From Morinoia aosen (Eukaryota; Arthropoda; Malacostraca; Amphipoda; Talitridae): a stretch of DNA of 64,000 bases. Below are positions 9,651-21,618 of the stretch, in pieces (position 1 is the stretch's first letter; the number at the start of each line of letters is the position of its first letter). Below the pieces are notes generated by a model, which worked only from the letters and a program-made list of their open reading frames with translations, did not search any database and was not told the DNA's origin. The DNA lies in contig CM059569.1 of the NCBI GenBank assembly GCA_030386875.1, positions 42,013,842 to 42,077,841 of the forward strand, given 5' to 3'. The position numbers and the translations under genes are program-made.

Positions 9651-11183
9651 CCTGAGGCATCACGGTGAATTGTATCTTTCATTGAAACAAAAAGGCAGAA
9701 AAATTGAAGTTTGATGAGTATTTTACTGTCTGTCTAAGCACAATAGTGGCTACACCGCAAGTAAGTTGACTTCAGTATGAATTTGCCCAAGAAATGATTG
9801 TACAGCTGAATTGGGTTCTACCCAACCTGTCGAAAAATTAAACATTCCCATCTGAGTCCTGGGCAGGGCAAGTGCATCAATCTACAGCCAAGTGGATAAT
9901 GTTTTGAATGAATGCACTTAATAATCTACGTAATTCTCTCAAAATTTGTACCAAATATTCTAAAGGACATGTCGCACTGTAAATACTGCAGTTAGGTACA
10001 ATGTCTATGGTGCTTTTCACAACGTAAAGTTCCTGCGATCTCTGTAATTTTACGCTAAATTGTTGACCCCAAAGAGATTCAAGTGACAGTGAGCGGAGGT
10101 AAATCAATTGTAGTTTCCATAACATTCAGAAGCAATCTCGAATATATATTTAATAAAATATGATAAAATTTGGCATTGAGACCACAAGCACTCATGTATT
10201 CGTTGTTCAGGATATGGATATTCGAAAAAAAACCGCGCCAAAGTGAGTTAGTAAATTTTGAGTAGGTTTTGACTGCAATCTAAGAGGTTAGAATGAACAT
10301 GCAACGAAATATCCCACAAAGACCATAGATAAAAGGTGCAGAATAATTCAATATTCGAGGCTGTTACTCGTTTTCCCAGCCCTCAAAATAACAAGTAAGG
10401 CGATATGAACTACAACTGCAGCAAATTGTGTTCTGGTCTCAGCTGCAGCGAGTCCCGCGAATGTGGTCTCTGTTGTATATCATGAAGAGCTTCGCCTAGC
10501 AAACCTGGTTCAATATTTTATATAAGAAAGGAAGTGCCTTCTCGTTTTGAGTTTCCATGGAGCGGTTTTCAAACTGGAGTGTTTGAAAGATGGAATTGAG
10601 GAAAAACGTATTTTGATGTTTGTACTTTTACGTGCAAAATGATGAATTTAGTTAGAGAAGACTCATAGAAAGTTGGGAATAAATAGAGACTTCAAATATT
10701 CCATAGCTTTCAAGGAGAAGCAGAAAACTACAAAAACTAACTAGTGGTATTTATGAACTGAAATCATTTGGGCATCATTAATAGTCCCGATTACAAAAGA
10801 GGGATCTAAGCACAAAACTCATATTCATGTTAATGAAAAATTTTGAAAACTGGGTAAAAAAATCGAATATTTACAATAACATGGAACAAATTTTAAAATT
10901 TTTCATCAAATGTAAAAGAAACTGGGGTGTAAGATATTTTTTCGTGAAAATACTTGAACTGCTTTAAATCAAAAGCCCCGTAATGAACTGAATAAATTAT
11001 TGTAACCACTAATTTTGACAAAAATCAAACTAAAATTTCTAAAAATTAATCTGCCTAAATGTTAGACACAATCTGAAATAAATTTCCAGCTGATGCCTAA
11101 TTATATAAATACATGTTTCCCCATTGGTAATCGAGAAAAACAACATTTATTGAGGATGACAATAAAATAATGAGATAACTAAC
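9651..11183. other. AT-rich unique DNA, nothing recognised
   Basis: Only a short minus-strand open frame (9877-10125) without motif. No arrays or element ends. Confidence 0.45.
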
Positions 11184-11454
11184 CACGGTAGAGGAAATAA
11201 AGTAGGGTCAAACCAGTCTTTTTCCTTCGACTGAATGGGTTTACTGACGTCACAGTAACGAACCAATGGCAGCGCTCGTTTTGCCTCTGGTGGCACTGTT
11301 ACCCCCAAATCCGTCTCCACTATTTGCTTAACGACAAGACGTTTTGGTGACGTCATAAAGTTCGTTTGGAATAAAGTCTTTCTATTGGTTAGTCGAACAA
11401 GAAGAAGTTGATTTTCCCCCATAGAAATGACCCTACCTTGTTTCCTCTACCGTG
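11184..11454 (+). mobile_element. hAT-like MITE, copy B (271 bp, intact with 8-bp TSD)
   Basis: It begins CACGGTAGAGGAAA and ends TTTCCTCTACCGTG. A perfect 8-bp target duplication TAACTAAC flanks it (11176-11183 and 11455-11462). TGACGTCA palindromes lie at 11245-11252 and 11348-11355, with CCAAT near 11262 and ATTGG near 11383. The open frame through it on the minus strand is fortuitous. Confidence 0.9.
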
Positions 11455-11462
11455 TAACTAAC

Positions 11463-13437
11463 CTTACCTACTAATAATTTACTAAACAATTAAAAACAAA
11501 AGGCTACCATTAAAAAAAAAATTCACCTTAATTATGCTGCTATTATTTGCTGAAAAATAGAAGAAATTAAAAACTAGATGCAAACTAAAAAGTACATAAA
11601 TAATTAACCAAAATTATATTATATTCCCAGAAATGGTATTTACTGAACCAATTATTTATTGAACAAGAGAAACTCAGTTTTCTGCATATGTCTCTCAAAC
11701 GCAGAAATTCGTAGTTTAGATACCCGAGTTCAGAATTTGTTACTTCCCATTCGCTGTTGAATTTTTGCGAGCAGCTCGGCAGCAATTAAGTCAAATAAAG
11801 CGACCTGCCGAGCTCCAGTGATGTGAACTCGGTTCCGTTACGGCCGTTTCACGCCGCACAGCTGAGCGGAAAACCAATTCAACGAGAGCAACGAATGTAA
11901 AGAACATCAAAGTGCCTTGCAATTGTATTTTTTTAGAGTGTGCTTAAAATTCGATAGTTTGTTCAAGAAGCATTTAATGTTTCAGGTTGCGGAGAAAGAA
12001 GGTTCTCGTTAAGTTTTTGGTTTTAACCGCAACAAAGATTTCTTTGACATTTATTTCTCCACTAATCTCCAACGATGAACTTTTTTTTTCAGTGCAATTC
12101 AATATAGCAAGCCACAAAATTCTGCAGGGAATTTTTCGATGCATACGTTTTTTAAACATTTTTTATCATAGTTTAAGATTTTCAGCAAGCAATTTACAAG
12201 ATTTGATTTGCAATTAACACTTGATTACTCGAAATCAGTAGTCAGTAATTTACAAGTTAAACCACCTAACTTCAGTTTCACATTGTTCTGATAGCAGTAG
12301 AGAAATGCTCGAAGAACACAGTTGTTCAGAATGAACGAGAACTCAATGGGAACAAAGCAGGCTAGAAGTTGCTGGCATTGCAGGCGGATCCGGAAATTAG
12401 TTTTCGGCATTCCGGCAGCCATCATCGCGGCGCACAAAAATTTCCCCGCTCTTTCTTTATAGCTAAGGGTTCATAACATGAAGGTAGGGGAGAGCAAAAT
12501 ACATGAAGCGCAATTCTCATCTGACGCTACTTTTTTAAATGCGACCGTGTACTATGATGATAGGAGCACCTCTAAACATCCATTGCTTTTTGTCAAATTA
12601 ACTTCGGTGGATCTTCAAACTGTGGAAATGTCGAAAACTTTAAACGAATAGTTTAGCAAGCGTTAAAAGGCTGTCCTTCTTCGACTGATAGCGTGGTATA
12701 TTGAAGTAATATAATATCTAATGATATTCTGAGATAGACATCCACGTGAAATAGAGTTTACCGAAAAAAAATCTGATTGGCAAAAAAATTGAGTTCTTGG
12801 TTTCAGACGAGCGCCTTTTTATTTAATACTCACCTCTAATCATACAAAAAACTCTTATTGCTGATCAAACCCACCATGCATCTTCAGAACTCCAAACTCT
12901 CAGCCTCTTCTATCAAAAAAAAATATCATTTTTTCTTCACTTTATTTGACCATCAACGTTTCTTTCCTTCGTTACCCTCTTCAATTTTTCCTCAAATAAG
13001 CTCCAGCGAATTTTTTCCTCATTAAAGGCCTACATTCTTCGACCAGTCCCAGACTCACGCCCACATCCTTCAGCGCCTCATCAAGAATGAAGAATGCCAC
13101 CAATCATATCAGGTTTTTGTCTATCGAGGAGGATTACTTAAGGTCTTATTTCCACCGACGGGAATTTTAATCGCTTGAAAAACACGCGCTTATTTTCTTG
13201 GCGATGTTATGGCGAATTCCGAGCGTGGAATGAAGTAGAACGCTAGGAATGTATTTTCTCCAGTGAAGCCATCAGTGGTCGCTCCAAAATGTTTACTTTT
13301 CATTAAGCCGCGATTGGAAGCGCTGCCTGCGCCAAAATTGTGTGGTGAGCATCTCACAAACACGACCTCGTTTTTGCCCATCGTTTTATGAGCGGAAAGA
13401 ATTTTGAGTGCCGTGGCATGCTGAAAACATACGAAGT
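11463..13437. other. Unique DNA, nothing recognised
   Basis: Complementary short frames at 11974-12217 overlap on both strands and are AT-driven. A GC-richer patch at 12370-12440 and another at 13190-13400 give short frames without motifs. Confidence 0.4.
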
Positions 13438-13605
13438 AAAAGAGTTCCTACGGAGAGCTTTTGCTATATCTTACCACGTATCTTTATTAGAGTTCCTAAT
13501 GAAAGCTTTTGCTACATCTTACTACGTATCTTTATTAGAGTTCCTACAGAGAGCGTTTACTATATCTTACTCCGTATCTTTATTAGAGTTCCTACGGAGA
13601 GCAGT
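13438..13605. repeat. 48-bp tandem array, ~3.5 copies
   Basis: GAGTTCCTACGGAGAGCTTT recurs at 13442, 13490, 13538 and 13586 (period 48), each followed by 'TGCTATATCTTAC...CGTATCTTTATTA'. The period is a multiple of three, so two plus frames remain open. The 16-residue repeat (e.g. EFLRRAFAISYHVSLL) is a by-product. Confidence 0.85.
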
Positions 13606-14089
13606 AGCAAGTATAATTTTTGCCATTTCAAGAACAGTTTTAGCCTCCCTGTGTAAATTATGGAGCTATTTTTTCTTACATCCAAGAACAGTTTAGCATT
13701 CTGTTATTCTGTTACTAGTCACTACTTCAGGTATTGCCTTCACCAAGACGCTAGCACATTTAGGTAATAGTTTGCCTAGATGCTTAGATTCATTACCAGG
13801 TTGGGGAATTCCATCATCAAATAGATTAATTAAATCCTGGAAGTTTTATTACGGAAAAGCCCACTACATCTTCAGTTTAACAATGGGATGACCCCCGAAG
13901 ACAGATGGTGTGCTCGCTGAAGCCTCCATAAATTATGATCCGTGTTTGCATTGAGGATCCTTAGATTAATGGCGCAAGTTAGGCCGCTTACTCCAAATTC
14001 TCGCGCGGCGGCCAAATGTCTTGCCAATGCGACATATCACTCAGAAATAATTGTTGTTCAACGTGACTATTTATCTTAGAAGAATCCGC

Positions 14090-14325
14090 TAAATAATATT
14101 CTGGCTTGGTTGTCTTTCAAAACGGGTTAAAAAATTCGATGAATGATATTCTGTCTCGGTTGTTTTTCAAAGTGGCTTAAAAAAATTCCGATAAAGAATA
14201 TTCTGGCTCAGTTGTTTCTCAAAGTGGTTTAAAAAAATTCTGATAAATGATATTCTGGTTTGGTTGTTTTTCAGAGTGGCTTAAAACAAATCCCATGAAT
14301 GATATTCTGGTTCGGTTCATGCGAT
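14090..14325. repeat. 52-bp tandem array, ~4.5 copies
   Basis: ATTCTGGCTTGGTTGT-type starts occur near 14101, 14151, 14203, 14255 and 14307 (spacings 50, 52, 52, 52), each followed by TTTTCAAAGTGGCTTAAAAA and ATTCCGATAAATGAT. Confidence 0.8.
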
Positions 14326-14369
14326 CCTAACATACCCATGAAATTATATCATCACACTCACAGAAGCAT

Positions 14370-14570
14370 TTACTTCTCTCGCAATAACTTCTTACTTTCT
14401 ACCCAAACATGGTAGAAGTAATAATAACAAAATGTGCGAAACAATCTCTCACATCAACTATTTACTTTATCCCAAAACATAAGTAGTAGGGGCAAAAATA
14501 ACAAAATTTGCAAAACAATCTCTCGCAATGACTTCTTCCTTTATCCTCAAATAAGGAAGGAACACAAAAA
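14370..14570. repeat. Degenerate ~75-bp tandem repeat, ~2.5 copies
   Basis: 'CTCTCGCAATAACTTCTTACTT ... AATAACAAAATGTGCGAAACAA'-type blocks (shown here only in part) recur at about 14376, 14450 and 14520 with internal drift. Confidence 0.6.
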
Positions 14571-14579
14571 ATAGAAATA

Positions 14580-14734
14580 AGCGAAACCATTACCGAGAGG
14601 ACCGTAACTACTGGAGTGTCCCAACAGCCTGCCCTTGGAATACGACAGCCAATTTTCGCTAACGACCTTCGTCATGTCGGTAATCGCGTCACATAAAGAC
14701 CCAAGCAGCCATTCCTGAGGGTAGAGGTCAGTGA
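14580..14734 (-). CDS. Candidate exon fragment, function unknown
   Basis: A GC-richer minus-strand segment open across its length, reading a non-repetitive mix (LTDLYPQEWLLGSLCDAITD, then MTKVVSENWLSYSKGRLLG). A donor-like CTCG|GTAATG follows at about 14595. Its upstream edge is cut by the left TIR of the satellite element at 14735. I do not recognise the product. The 2.05-2.27 kb candidate also abuts a TIR copy, which may mean the family inserts in GC-richer DNA, or may be coincidence. Confidence 0.22.
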
Positions 14735-17422
14735 GTGCTGCTGTAGCGTGAGGTCTGCCACACTGTAGCATGAGCCTCTAGCTAGTACTACAGCGTGAGG
14801 TCTGCCACTCTGTAGCATGAGCCTCTAGCTAGTACTACAGCGTGAGGTCTGCCACACTGTAGCATGAGCCTCTAGCTAGTACTATAGCGTGAGGCCTGCC
14901 ACACTGTGGCATGAGCGTCTAGCTAGTACTATAGCGTGAGGTCTGCCACACTGTAGCATGAGACTCTAGCTAATACTATAGCGTGAGGTCTGCCACACTG
15001 TAACATGAGCCTCTAGCTAGTACTATAGCGTGAGGTCTGCCACACTGTAGCATGAGCCTCTAGCTAATACTATAGCGTGAGGTCTGCCACACTGTAGCAT
15101 GAGCCTCTAGCTAGTACTATAGCGTGAGGTCTGCCACACTGTAGCATGAGCCTCTAGCTAATACTATAGCGTGAGGTCTGCCACACTGTAGCATGAGCCT
15201 CTAGCTAGTACTATAGCGTGAGGTCTGCCACACTGTAGCATGAGCGTCTAGCTAGTACTATAGCGTGAGGCCTGCCACTCTGTAGCATGAGCGTCTAGCT
15301 AGTACTATAACATGAGGTGTGCCACACTGTAGCATGAGCCTCTAGCTAGTACTATAGCGTGAGGCCTGCCACACTGTAGCATGAGCGTCTAGCTAGTACT
15401 ATAGCGTGAGGCCTGCCACACTGTAGCATGAGCGTCTAGCTAGTACTATAGCGTGAGGCCTGCCACACTGTAGCATGAGCGTCTAGCTAGTACTATAACA
15501 TGAGGTGTGCCACACTGTAGCATGAGCGTCTAGCTAGTACTATAGCGTGAGGCCTGCCACACTGTAGCATGAGCGTCTAGCTAGTACTATAACATGAGGT
15601 GTGCCACACTGTAGCATGAGCGTCTAGCTAGTACTATAGCGTGAGGCCTGCCACTCTGTAGCATGAACTTCCAGCTAGTACTATAACATGAGGTGTGCCA
15701 CACTGTAGCATGAGCCTCTAGCTAGTACTATAGCGTGAGGCCTGCCACACTGTAGCATGAGCTTCCAGCTAGTACTATAACATGAGGTGTGCCACACTGT
15801 AGCATGAGCTTCTAGCTAGTACTATAGCGTGAGGCCTGCCACACTGTAGCATGAGCGTCTAGCTAGTACTATAGCGTGAGGCCTGCCACACTGTAGCATG
15901 AGCGTCTAGCTAGTACTATAGCGTGAGGCCTGCCACTCTGTAGCATGAGCTTCCAGCTAGTACTATAACATGAGGTGTGCCACACTGTAGCATGAGCTTC
16001 TAGCTAGTACTATAGCGTGAGGCCTGCCACACTGTAGCATGAGCGTCTAGCTAGTACTATAGCGTGAGGCCTGCCACTCTGTAGCATGAGATTCCAGCTA
16101 GTACTATAACATGAGGTGTGCCACACTGTAGCATGAGCTTCTAGCTAGTACTATAGCGTGAGGCCTGCCACACTGTAGCATGAGCGTCTAGCTAGTACTA
16201 TAGCGTGAGGCCTGCCACACTGTAGCATGAGCTTCCAGCTAGTACTATAACATGAGGTGTGCCACACTGTAACATGAGCTTCTAGCTAGTACTATAGCGT
16301 GAGGTGTGCCACACTGTAGCATGAGCTTCTAGCTAGTACTATAGCGTGAGGCCTGCCACACTGTAGCATGAGCGTCTAGCTAGTACTATAGCGTGAGGCC
16401 TGCCACACTGTAGCATGAGCCTCTAGCTAGTACTATAGCGTGAGGTCTGCCACACTGTAGCATGAGCGTCTAGCTAGTACTATAGCGTGAGGCCTGCCAC
16501 TCTGTAGCATGAGCTTCCAGCTAGTACTATAACATGAGGTGTGCCACACTGTAGCATGAGCGTCTAGCTAGTACTATAGCGTGAGGCCTGCCACACTGTA
16601 TCATGAGCGTCTAGCTAGTACTATAGCGTGAGGCCTGCCACTCTGTAGCATGAGCTTCCAGCTAGTACTATAACATGAGGTGTGCCACACTGTAGCATGA
16701 GCGTCTAGCTAGTACTATAGCGTGAGGCCTGCCACACTGTAGCATGAGCGTCTAGCTAGTACTATAGCGTGAGGCCTGCCACACTGTAGCATGAGCTTCC
16801 AGCTAGTACTATAACATGAGGTGTGCCACACTGTAGCATGAGCGTCTAGCTAGTACTATAGCGTGAGGCCTGCCACACTGTAGCATGAGCGTCTAGCTAG
16901 TACTATAGCGTGAGGCCTGCCACTCTGTAGCATGAGCTTCTAGCTAGTACTATAATATGAGGTGTGCCACACTGTAGCATGAGCGTCTAGCTAGTACTAT
17001 AGCGTGAGGCCTGCCACACTGTAGCATGAGCCTCTAGCTAGTACTATAGCGTGAGGCCTGCCACACTGTAGCATGAGCCTCTAGCTAGTACTATAGCGTG
17101 AGGCCTGCCACACTGTAGCATGAGCCTCTAGCTAGTACTACAGCGTGAGGTCTGCCACACTGTAGCATGAGCTTCCAGCTGGTACTATAACATGAGGTGT
17201 GCCACACTGTAGCATAAGCCTCTAGCTAGTACTATAGCGTGAGGTCTGCCACACTGTAGCATGAGCTTCTAGCTAGTACTATAGCGTGACGTTAGGTTTG
17301 GATACTAATGGACATAACTTATTTCCACACATTTAATTTAGCGATAAACATCTTAATTTGTACATCTCAAACTGCACCGGGGTAGGCGATTTATGGCGGT
17401 AGACCTCACGCTATAGCAGCAC
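14735..17422 (+). mobile_element. TIR-bounded DNA element filled by a 47-bp satellite
   Basis: Left end 14735-14759 (GTGCTGCTGTAGCGTGAGGT...) and right end 17398-17422 are inverted copies matching at 23 of 25 positions. Between them lie a 2.55-kb tandem array (14743-17288) and about 135 bp of non-repeated right-arm sequence, which is shared with the solo end at 2294-2400. The flanks TCAGTGAG (14728-14735) and CCAGTTAG (17422-17429) agree at 6 of 8 bases and may be a decayed 8-bp target duplication, which would suggest hAT, though this is not certain. No transposase is present. MITE-like and Helitron-like elements with an internal satellite are known in other animals. Confidence 0.72.
14743..17288. 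repeat. 47-bp satellite array, ~54 copies, with trimer higher-order structure
   Basis: The unit is TAGCGTGAGGYCTGCCACAC + TGTAGCATGAGC + (CT/GT/TT)CTAGCTAG + TACTA, 47 bp. Its first 17 bases equal the inner part of the element's TIR. Two main subtypes exist: R (AGCGTGAGG) and A (AACATGAGGTGTGCC, linked to TTCCAGCTAG in the preceding unit). A-units are absent before about 15.3 kb and then occur in repeated R-R-A trimers (141 bp), clearest at 16.0-17.0 kb. Edge units keep GGTCTGCC as in the TIR. Confidence 0.93.
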
Positions 17423-17429
17423 CAGTTAG

Positions 17430-18744
17430 TATACATTCTATAGTCAAAATGTAGTGAAGCCTTTAGCCTGCTAAACGAAGAGCATATATACTTCTGGACA
17501 ACGTTGTTCACTGGGAAGTTTATTATTATTACCATTATTATCATTATTATTGTAGGGTTTTCCCAACTATGAAGATTCCGTCTTATTTTAGCACATAGTG
17601 AAACAATTATTCTCTAATTTGTTCGAAGGGAATCCAACCATTGAAATAAAACTTGTATAATTTATAGAACAGCCTGGCAATGATGACCTTCAATTTTTAA
17701 TACTGCATTTTGAGAAGCTACATATCGTGTCTGGCAAAAATACAGCAATGAATATCAAAATTAATAAAACCTTTCAATATGCCAAACTTGATCCCAGCAT
17801 TTTCAGCACAAACGAAATACAAAATACCAAAACTGTCCCTCGTTTTAGACTGAAACTCAAAGCACCAATCAACCAATTTACGATTAGTTCTCCTCTGCAT
17901 GCAGAGACCTAAACGATGTCGTAGTATATTTTTCTTGAAGTGTTAATGTTTGTTCTCACTAACACTTCAATAGCCGTTACCATTGCAACCTCTCCTTTTA
18001 TCAATATACTAATCGCGACAAAACATCCTCATCGAGAAACACTAACTCTCCTTTAAGCCCAAAGTCGGGAATTATAATGTTCGAACTCCAGCAATGAACT
18101 CCCAAGCTTAATTTTTAATTGGTCAAATGGGTAAAGAATGAAACTTTGATGCTAAATAAAGTCGTGAGAGTTCGGGCTTTACTTCAGCATCGGAACCTGC
18201 TGTTGCAAGGGTCCTCATGAAACGCTCCGAGTAAGTGCCTCGAGCGCAAGTTATAGTAAGCAAGCGGCCCAAAGTTTATACGCCCCAAGTTGTGTAGCCT
18301 GACTACTGGCCCGAATTATATTACTTCGCAAACTGTCGTATGGCTAAATGTCTTTTCAAAACAATTGAGTTACCGGAGACGTATCGTCCTACAAAACATG
18401 GTCGTGAAAGCTGTATTTACTGTGCGTCTGCTGTGGTCAAGGTCTTTGAATTTAGTGGTTAAGTGTTTCTTTTCAGGAACTGAATATGGACAAATAACTG
18501 TCAGTATTCATGTGCCTCAATATTTAAAGAAACAAATCCTTTGTAAACTGTCATATTTTTATTCTTTTGCGTCTTCTTACTTATTCACAACTGCGCATCA
18601 TTTCCAATCGAACAGCGAAAACAAGATTCGACGAACAAAAATGTACAAGTGACTTTCTATTCACCACAAGTTTGGAAGCGACTGCGTTGGTTTGTAATAT
18701 TGTTACAATGCAAGTCAGGGTGCCAGAGTACTAAATTTCTAATG
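17430..18744. other. Unique DNA with a short TTA/TCA microsatellite
   Basis: A (TTATTATTACCA)-like microsatellite sits at 17520-17553. The open frame at 18290-18652 (120 codons) shows no motif, hydrophobic pattern or splice context I can defend. Confidence 0.4.
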
Positions 18745-19105
18745 TACTAGAGTACCAACGTACCAGCATACCAGTGTACCAGCATACCAGTGTACCAGTG
18801 TCCCAGTACACCAGTGTACCAGTGACTCAGTACACCAGTGTACCAGTCTACCAGTGTACCAGTCTACCAGGTTACCAGCATACCAGTGTATCAGCACACC
18901 AGTGTACCAGTGTCCCAGTACACCAGTGTACCAGCATACCAGTGTTCCATCACACCAGTGTACCAGCGTCCCATTACACCACTGTACCAGTGTCCCAGTA
19001 CACCAGTGTACCAGTGTACCAATGTACCAGTGTACCAGTACACCAGTGTACCAGTGTACCAATGTACCAGTGTACCAGTACACCAGTGTACCAGTGTACA
19101 TTCAC
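18745..19105. repeat. 8-bp minisatellite (ACCAGTGT), ~45 copies
   Basis: Runs of ACCAGTGT, ACCAGCAT, ACCAGTAC and CCCAGTAC repeat in an 8-bp register with a loose 24-bp super-register. All three plus frames and two minus frames are open because the repeat has no stop codons, so the VPVYQCTS- and TGTLVHWY-type readings are artefacts. Confidence 0.9.
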
Positions 19106-20884
19106 TCACAGCATCTCAACACGGGAGGAACAAGCCATTCAGTGCACACAAGCCCCCGCCTCCGAAATCGTTCAATGTTCAGAATTTTCTGGCCTTCCCG
19201 ATATCAAACAAGATTTTCCTGTAATTTGAGCCTCTTTAACGACCGCCTGCAGCCGTTCAGGGGCACTAAAACCTAACGAGTTCGACGGCCGGTGTATGTT
19301 CCGCTCAGTTTCTCGTGCTAAGTATTGTATTCACGCGAATAAAAATTCCGAGTTTAGCGTTCTCAGCAAAGCTGTAAAAAACTACTTTAGGCAAACTTTA
19401 GTCTCAACTTCCAGGATATTTAACGCCGTGAATTATAAAAAGTGTCATCAACAATGACGAATCTCTTGCGATTTCCTAGGAAAGTTTGACGCTGTTCATC
19501 CTTTTCACGAAAACATTAATGTTTTCAGTTATTGCCGTACCATCCTCTTAGGCACATGGCTTTAAGGGCACGTGAAAGATTTAAGTATGCTTTCGCGCTT
19601 TTTACTTATGAGTTTTATGTCAAGCTTACGTCACAGCGAACATCTTTAGTATTCGATTTTCTCTTGCACACTGCCTCACCATCTAACAAACTGCTAACCT
19701 ATGCACTAAGGCTTGTCATTGACAAGTCTCGAGTTATTCGTGCTAGAGAAACGTGCTTCAAGTTTCATTACACGGCCTTACTTTTACTCGAACGAAGGAG
19801 ACAGAGAAGTTCTAAATTTTAAGGAATAACTTGCAGGAAATCAAGCATTAGGGCCCCATTAGGCTTATTGAAAGAAGAACGCTGTATTCAGAGCCGCGAC
19901 AGAGTCCGCACAATATGGTAATGGCGAATGGTTCCATTTGCTGTCATGAATACTGGAAGCTTCATTTTCTTATTTTGATTTGACTCAATCCTATCCAAGG
20001 TAAACAACATGAGCCATGACAATTTGAGTAGCATGAATATATTACGTTGAATGAGGACACGAGGAGAATGTGACCTAAAATTCTGGGTCACGTGAACGCT
20101 TCAAAGCTTCGTTTGCATAAGTAAAAATTTTTTAGACTATCATAAATATGCATGCGTGCTGGAAGGTAAATTTCTGCCTAATCTTTAAAAGTTTGTATTT
20201 CTAGTTAATGGCTTCTTGATGAGAAAGTTGAAATTACTACATTGCTAGTTGATCATCTATTTTCTTGTTGCGAATTGCAATTTTGGTGTAGAGTTGCGGC
20301 GTAAGTTTGCACGTCATTCAATGACAGAAGAGATTTAGTAACTACACTTCACAGTTAAAACGGAGTAGATATGGACGCTATTCATCATCGTGTGGCAATA
20401 GAATTTAAAACTTTACCATAATAAACATTGTTTTCCATGCGTGAGACTTTACAAATACATGCGTTATTAGTCATTATTGCTCTTAGATTTTTCGAAGAAT
20501 TAAGGAAAAATAAGTTCAACGAAACTTTCATTGTTGTCACAAAAAGGTGGAACAAAAAACGGTGCCAAATTAATGTTCGGCTGGAAATTGCCAATATTTG
20601 AATGTTATAGCTTGGTTGGATTGCACTTTTTTTGACAGCATGGCTGCTTCGAAAAAAAAATTTGGCTTAGGGAATGTTCAAAGTGCGAATTGATTCATCA
20701 CGAACACTAAACAAAGATTCTCTGCCTAGCTGGCTTTCACACAGGGTTTGTATATTAATATCGTATAAAAAGCTGCAGCAACTGGCAGATAAGATGCTTA
20801 GATAAAGTACGCCAGAGTTCACCTGCATAAATGACTTTTTAATGCTATAAATTTTTTGCGTGTTGAATATTACTTATTATTCAT
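19106..20884. other. Unique DNA, nothing recognised
   Basis: Short frames at 19532-19822 (+) and 19888-20091 (-) have no recognisable motif. No arrays or element ends. Confidence 0.4.
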
Positions 20885-21130
20885 AAGTGAAAGGCCTCGC
20901 AGTGGCCGAGTGTACAGAGCGCTTGCGTTCTGTGCTTCATGCACGGGTTCGAGCCGTGTAAGCTGCAGTTGGCGTGAAAAACGTTTCCTGCAGTGTGGTC
21001 ACTGTCCTCAAAGAATGCTACCTGAGCACTAAACGAGAGGAAAATGATGCCTAAAGCTCGGGCGTGACTAGGGGCCTGGGGAACCCCTATCATGTACATT
21101 CTCTGTAAAGTATCATGTCAATGATGCTAG
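20885..21130 (+). mobile_element. tRNA-derived SINE
   Basis: The head GCCTCGCAGTGGCCGAGTGT resembles a tRNA 5' half of Leu/Ser type. A box A-like TGGCCGAGTGTA lies at 20903-20914 (10 of 12 to TRGCNNAGYNGG) and a box B-like GGTTCGAGCCG at 20946-20956 (one mismatch), spaced about 30 bp as in tRNA genes. A non-tRNA, GC-richer body follows to about 21130, ending in an AT-rich (TA)n tail at 21160-21180. Cloverleaf pairing is imperfect and the body is not tRNA, so this is a SINE and not a functional tRNA gene. Confidence 0.68.
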
Positions 21131-21533
21131 CCACCCTCTACTAAAAGAGGAAACGGCTTGGTATATATATATGTATATAATTTATAAAGGATGTCTCAAT
21201 GTTTTATCGAGATGTAAAAAGTTCAACTCACTTATTGCTTATGTAGAAGTAAAATTAATAACAAAATATGATGGTAATATTATTAAAAATATTATTGGTA
21301 GCATTTCTACTAATAATACGTGTGAAAAAATGTTAATTTTATCAAATCACTGTGGCTAAACGAAAATAACATTCCGAGAAAAACAGAACAGAACGAAGAA
21401 AGAAATAAAAATGCTCCTTTCACTGAAAAAAAAACACATTTATTTCACAAATTTCACTATTTCAAGTTGCTTAAATAATATTTAATAAGGTAAACATTTA
21501 ACTCCAAATGCATTTGTTTCCCATTAAATTCTT

Positions 21534-21618
21534 AAGAAATGTCATCGAAGTGACACATGTAATTTTATATACACTTTTTGTCACTAAATTCTTAAGGAAT
21601 GCTATCGAAGTGACTTTT
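21534..21618. repeat. ~60-bp tandem duplication, partial second copy
   Basis: TAAATTCTTAAGAAATGTCA + TCGAAGTGAC recurs 60 bp later as TAAATTCTTAAGGAATGCTA + TCGAAGTGAC. Confidence 0.7.

Noticed and set aside
11974-12217. Complementary frames on both strands
   Set aside because: Mirror-image open frames from AT-rich sequence without stops; neither has a motif.
14743-17288. CRISPR-like array of direct repeats
   Set aside because: The units are contiguous tandem copies with no unique spacers, the DNA is eukaryotic in character, and no cas-like gene is present. The same holds for the 31-, 30- and 27-bp arrays.
18745-19276. Several overlapping 120-151-codon frames rich in Val/Pro/Tyr/Thr/Ser
   Set aside because: They are translations of a stop-free 8-bp minisatellite in every frame.
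20885-20960. Functional tRNA gene
   Set aside because: Box A and box B are imperfect, the cloverleaf does not pair well and the sequence continues into a SINE body.
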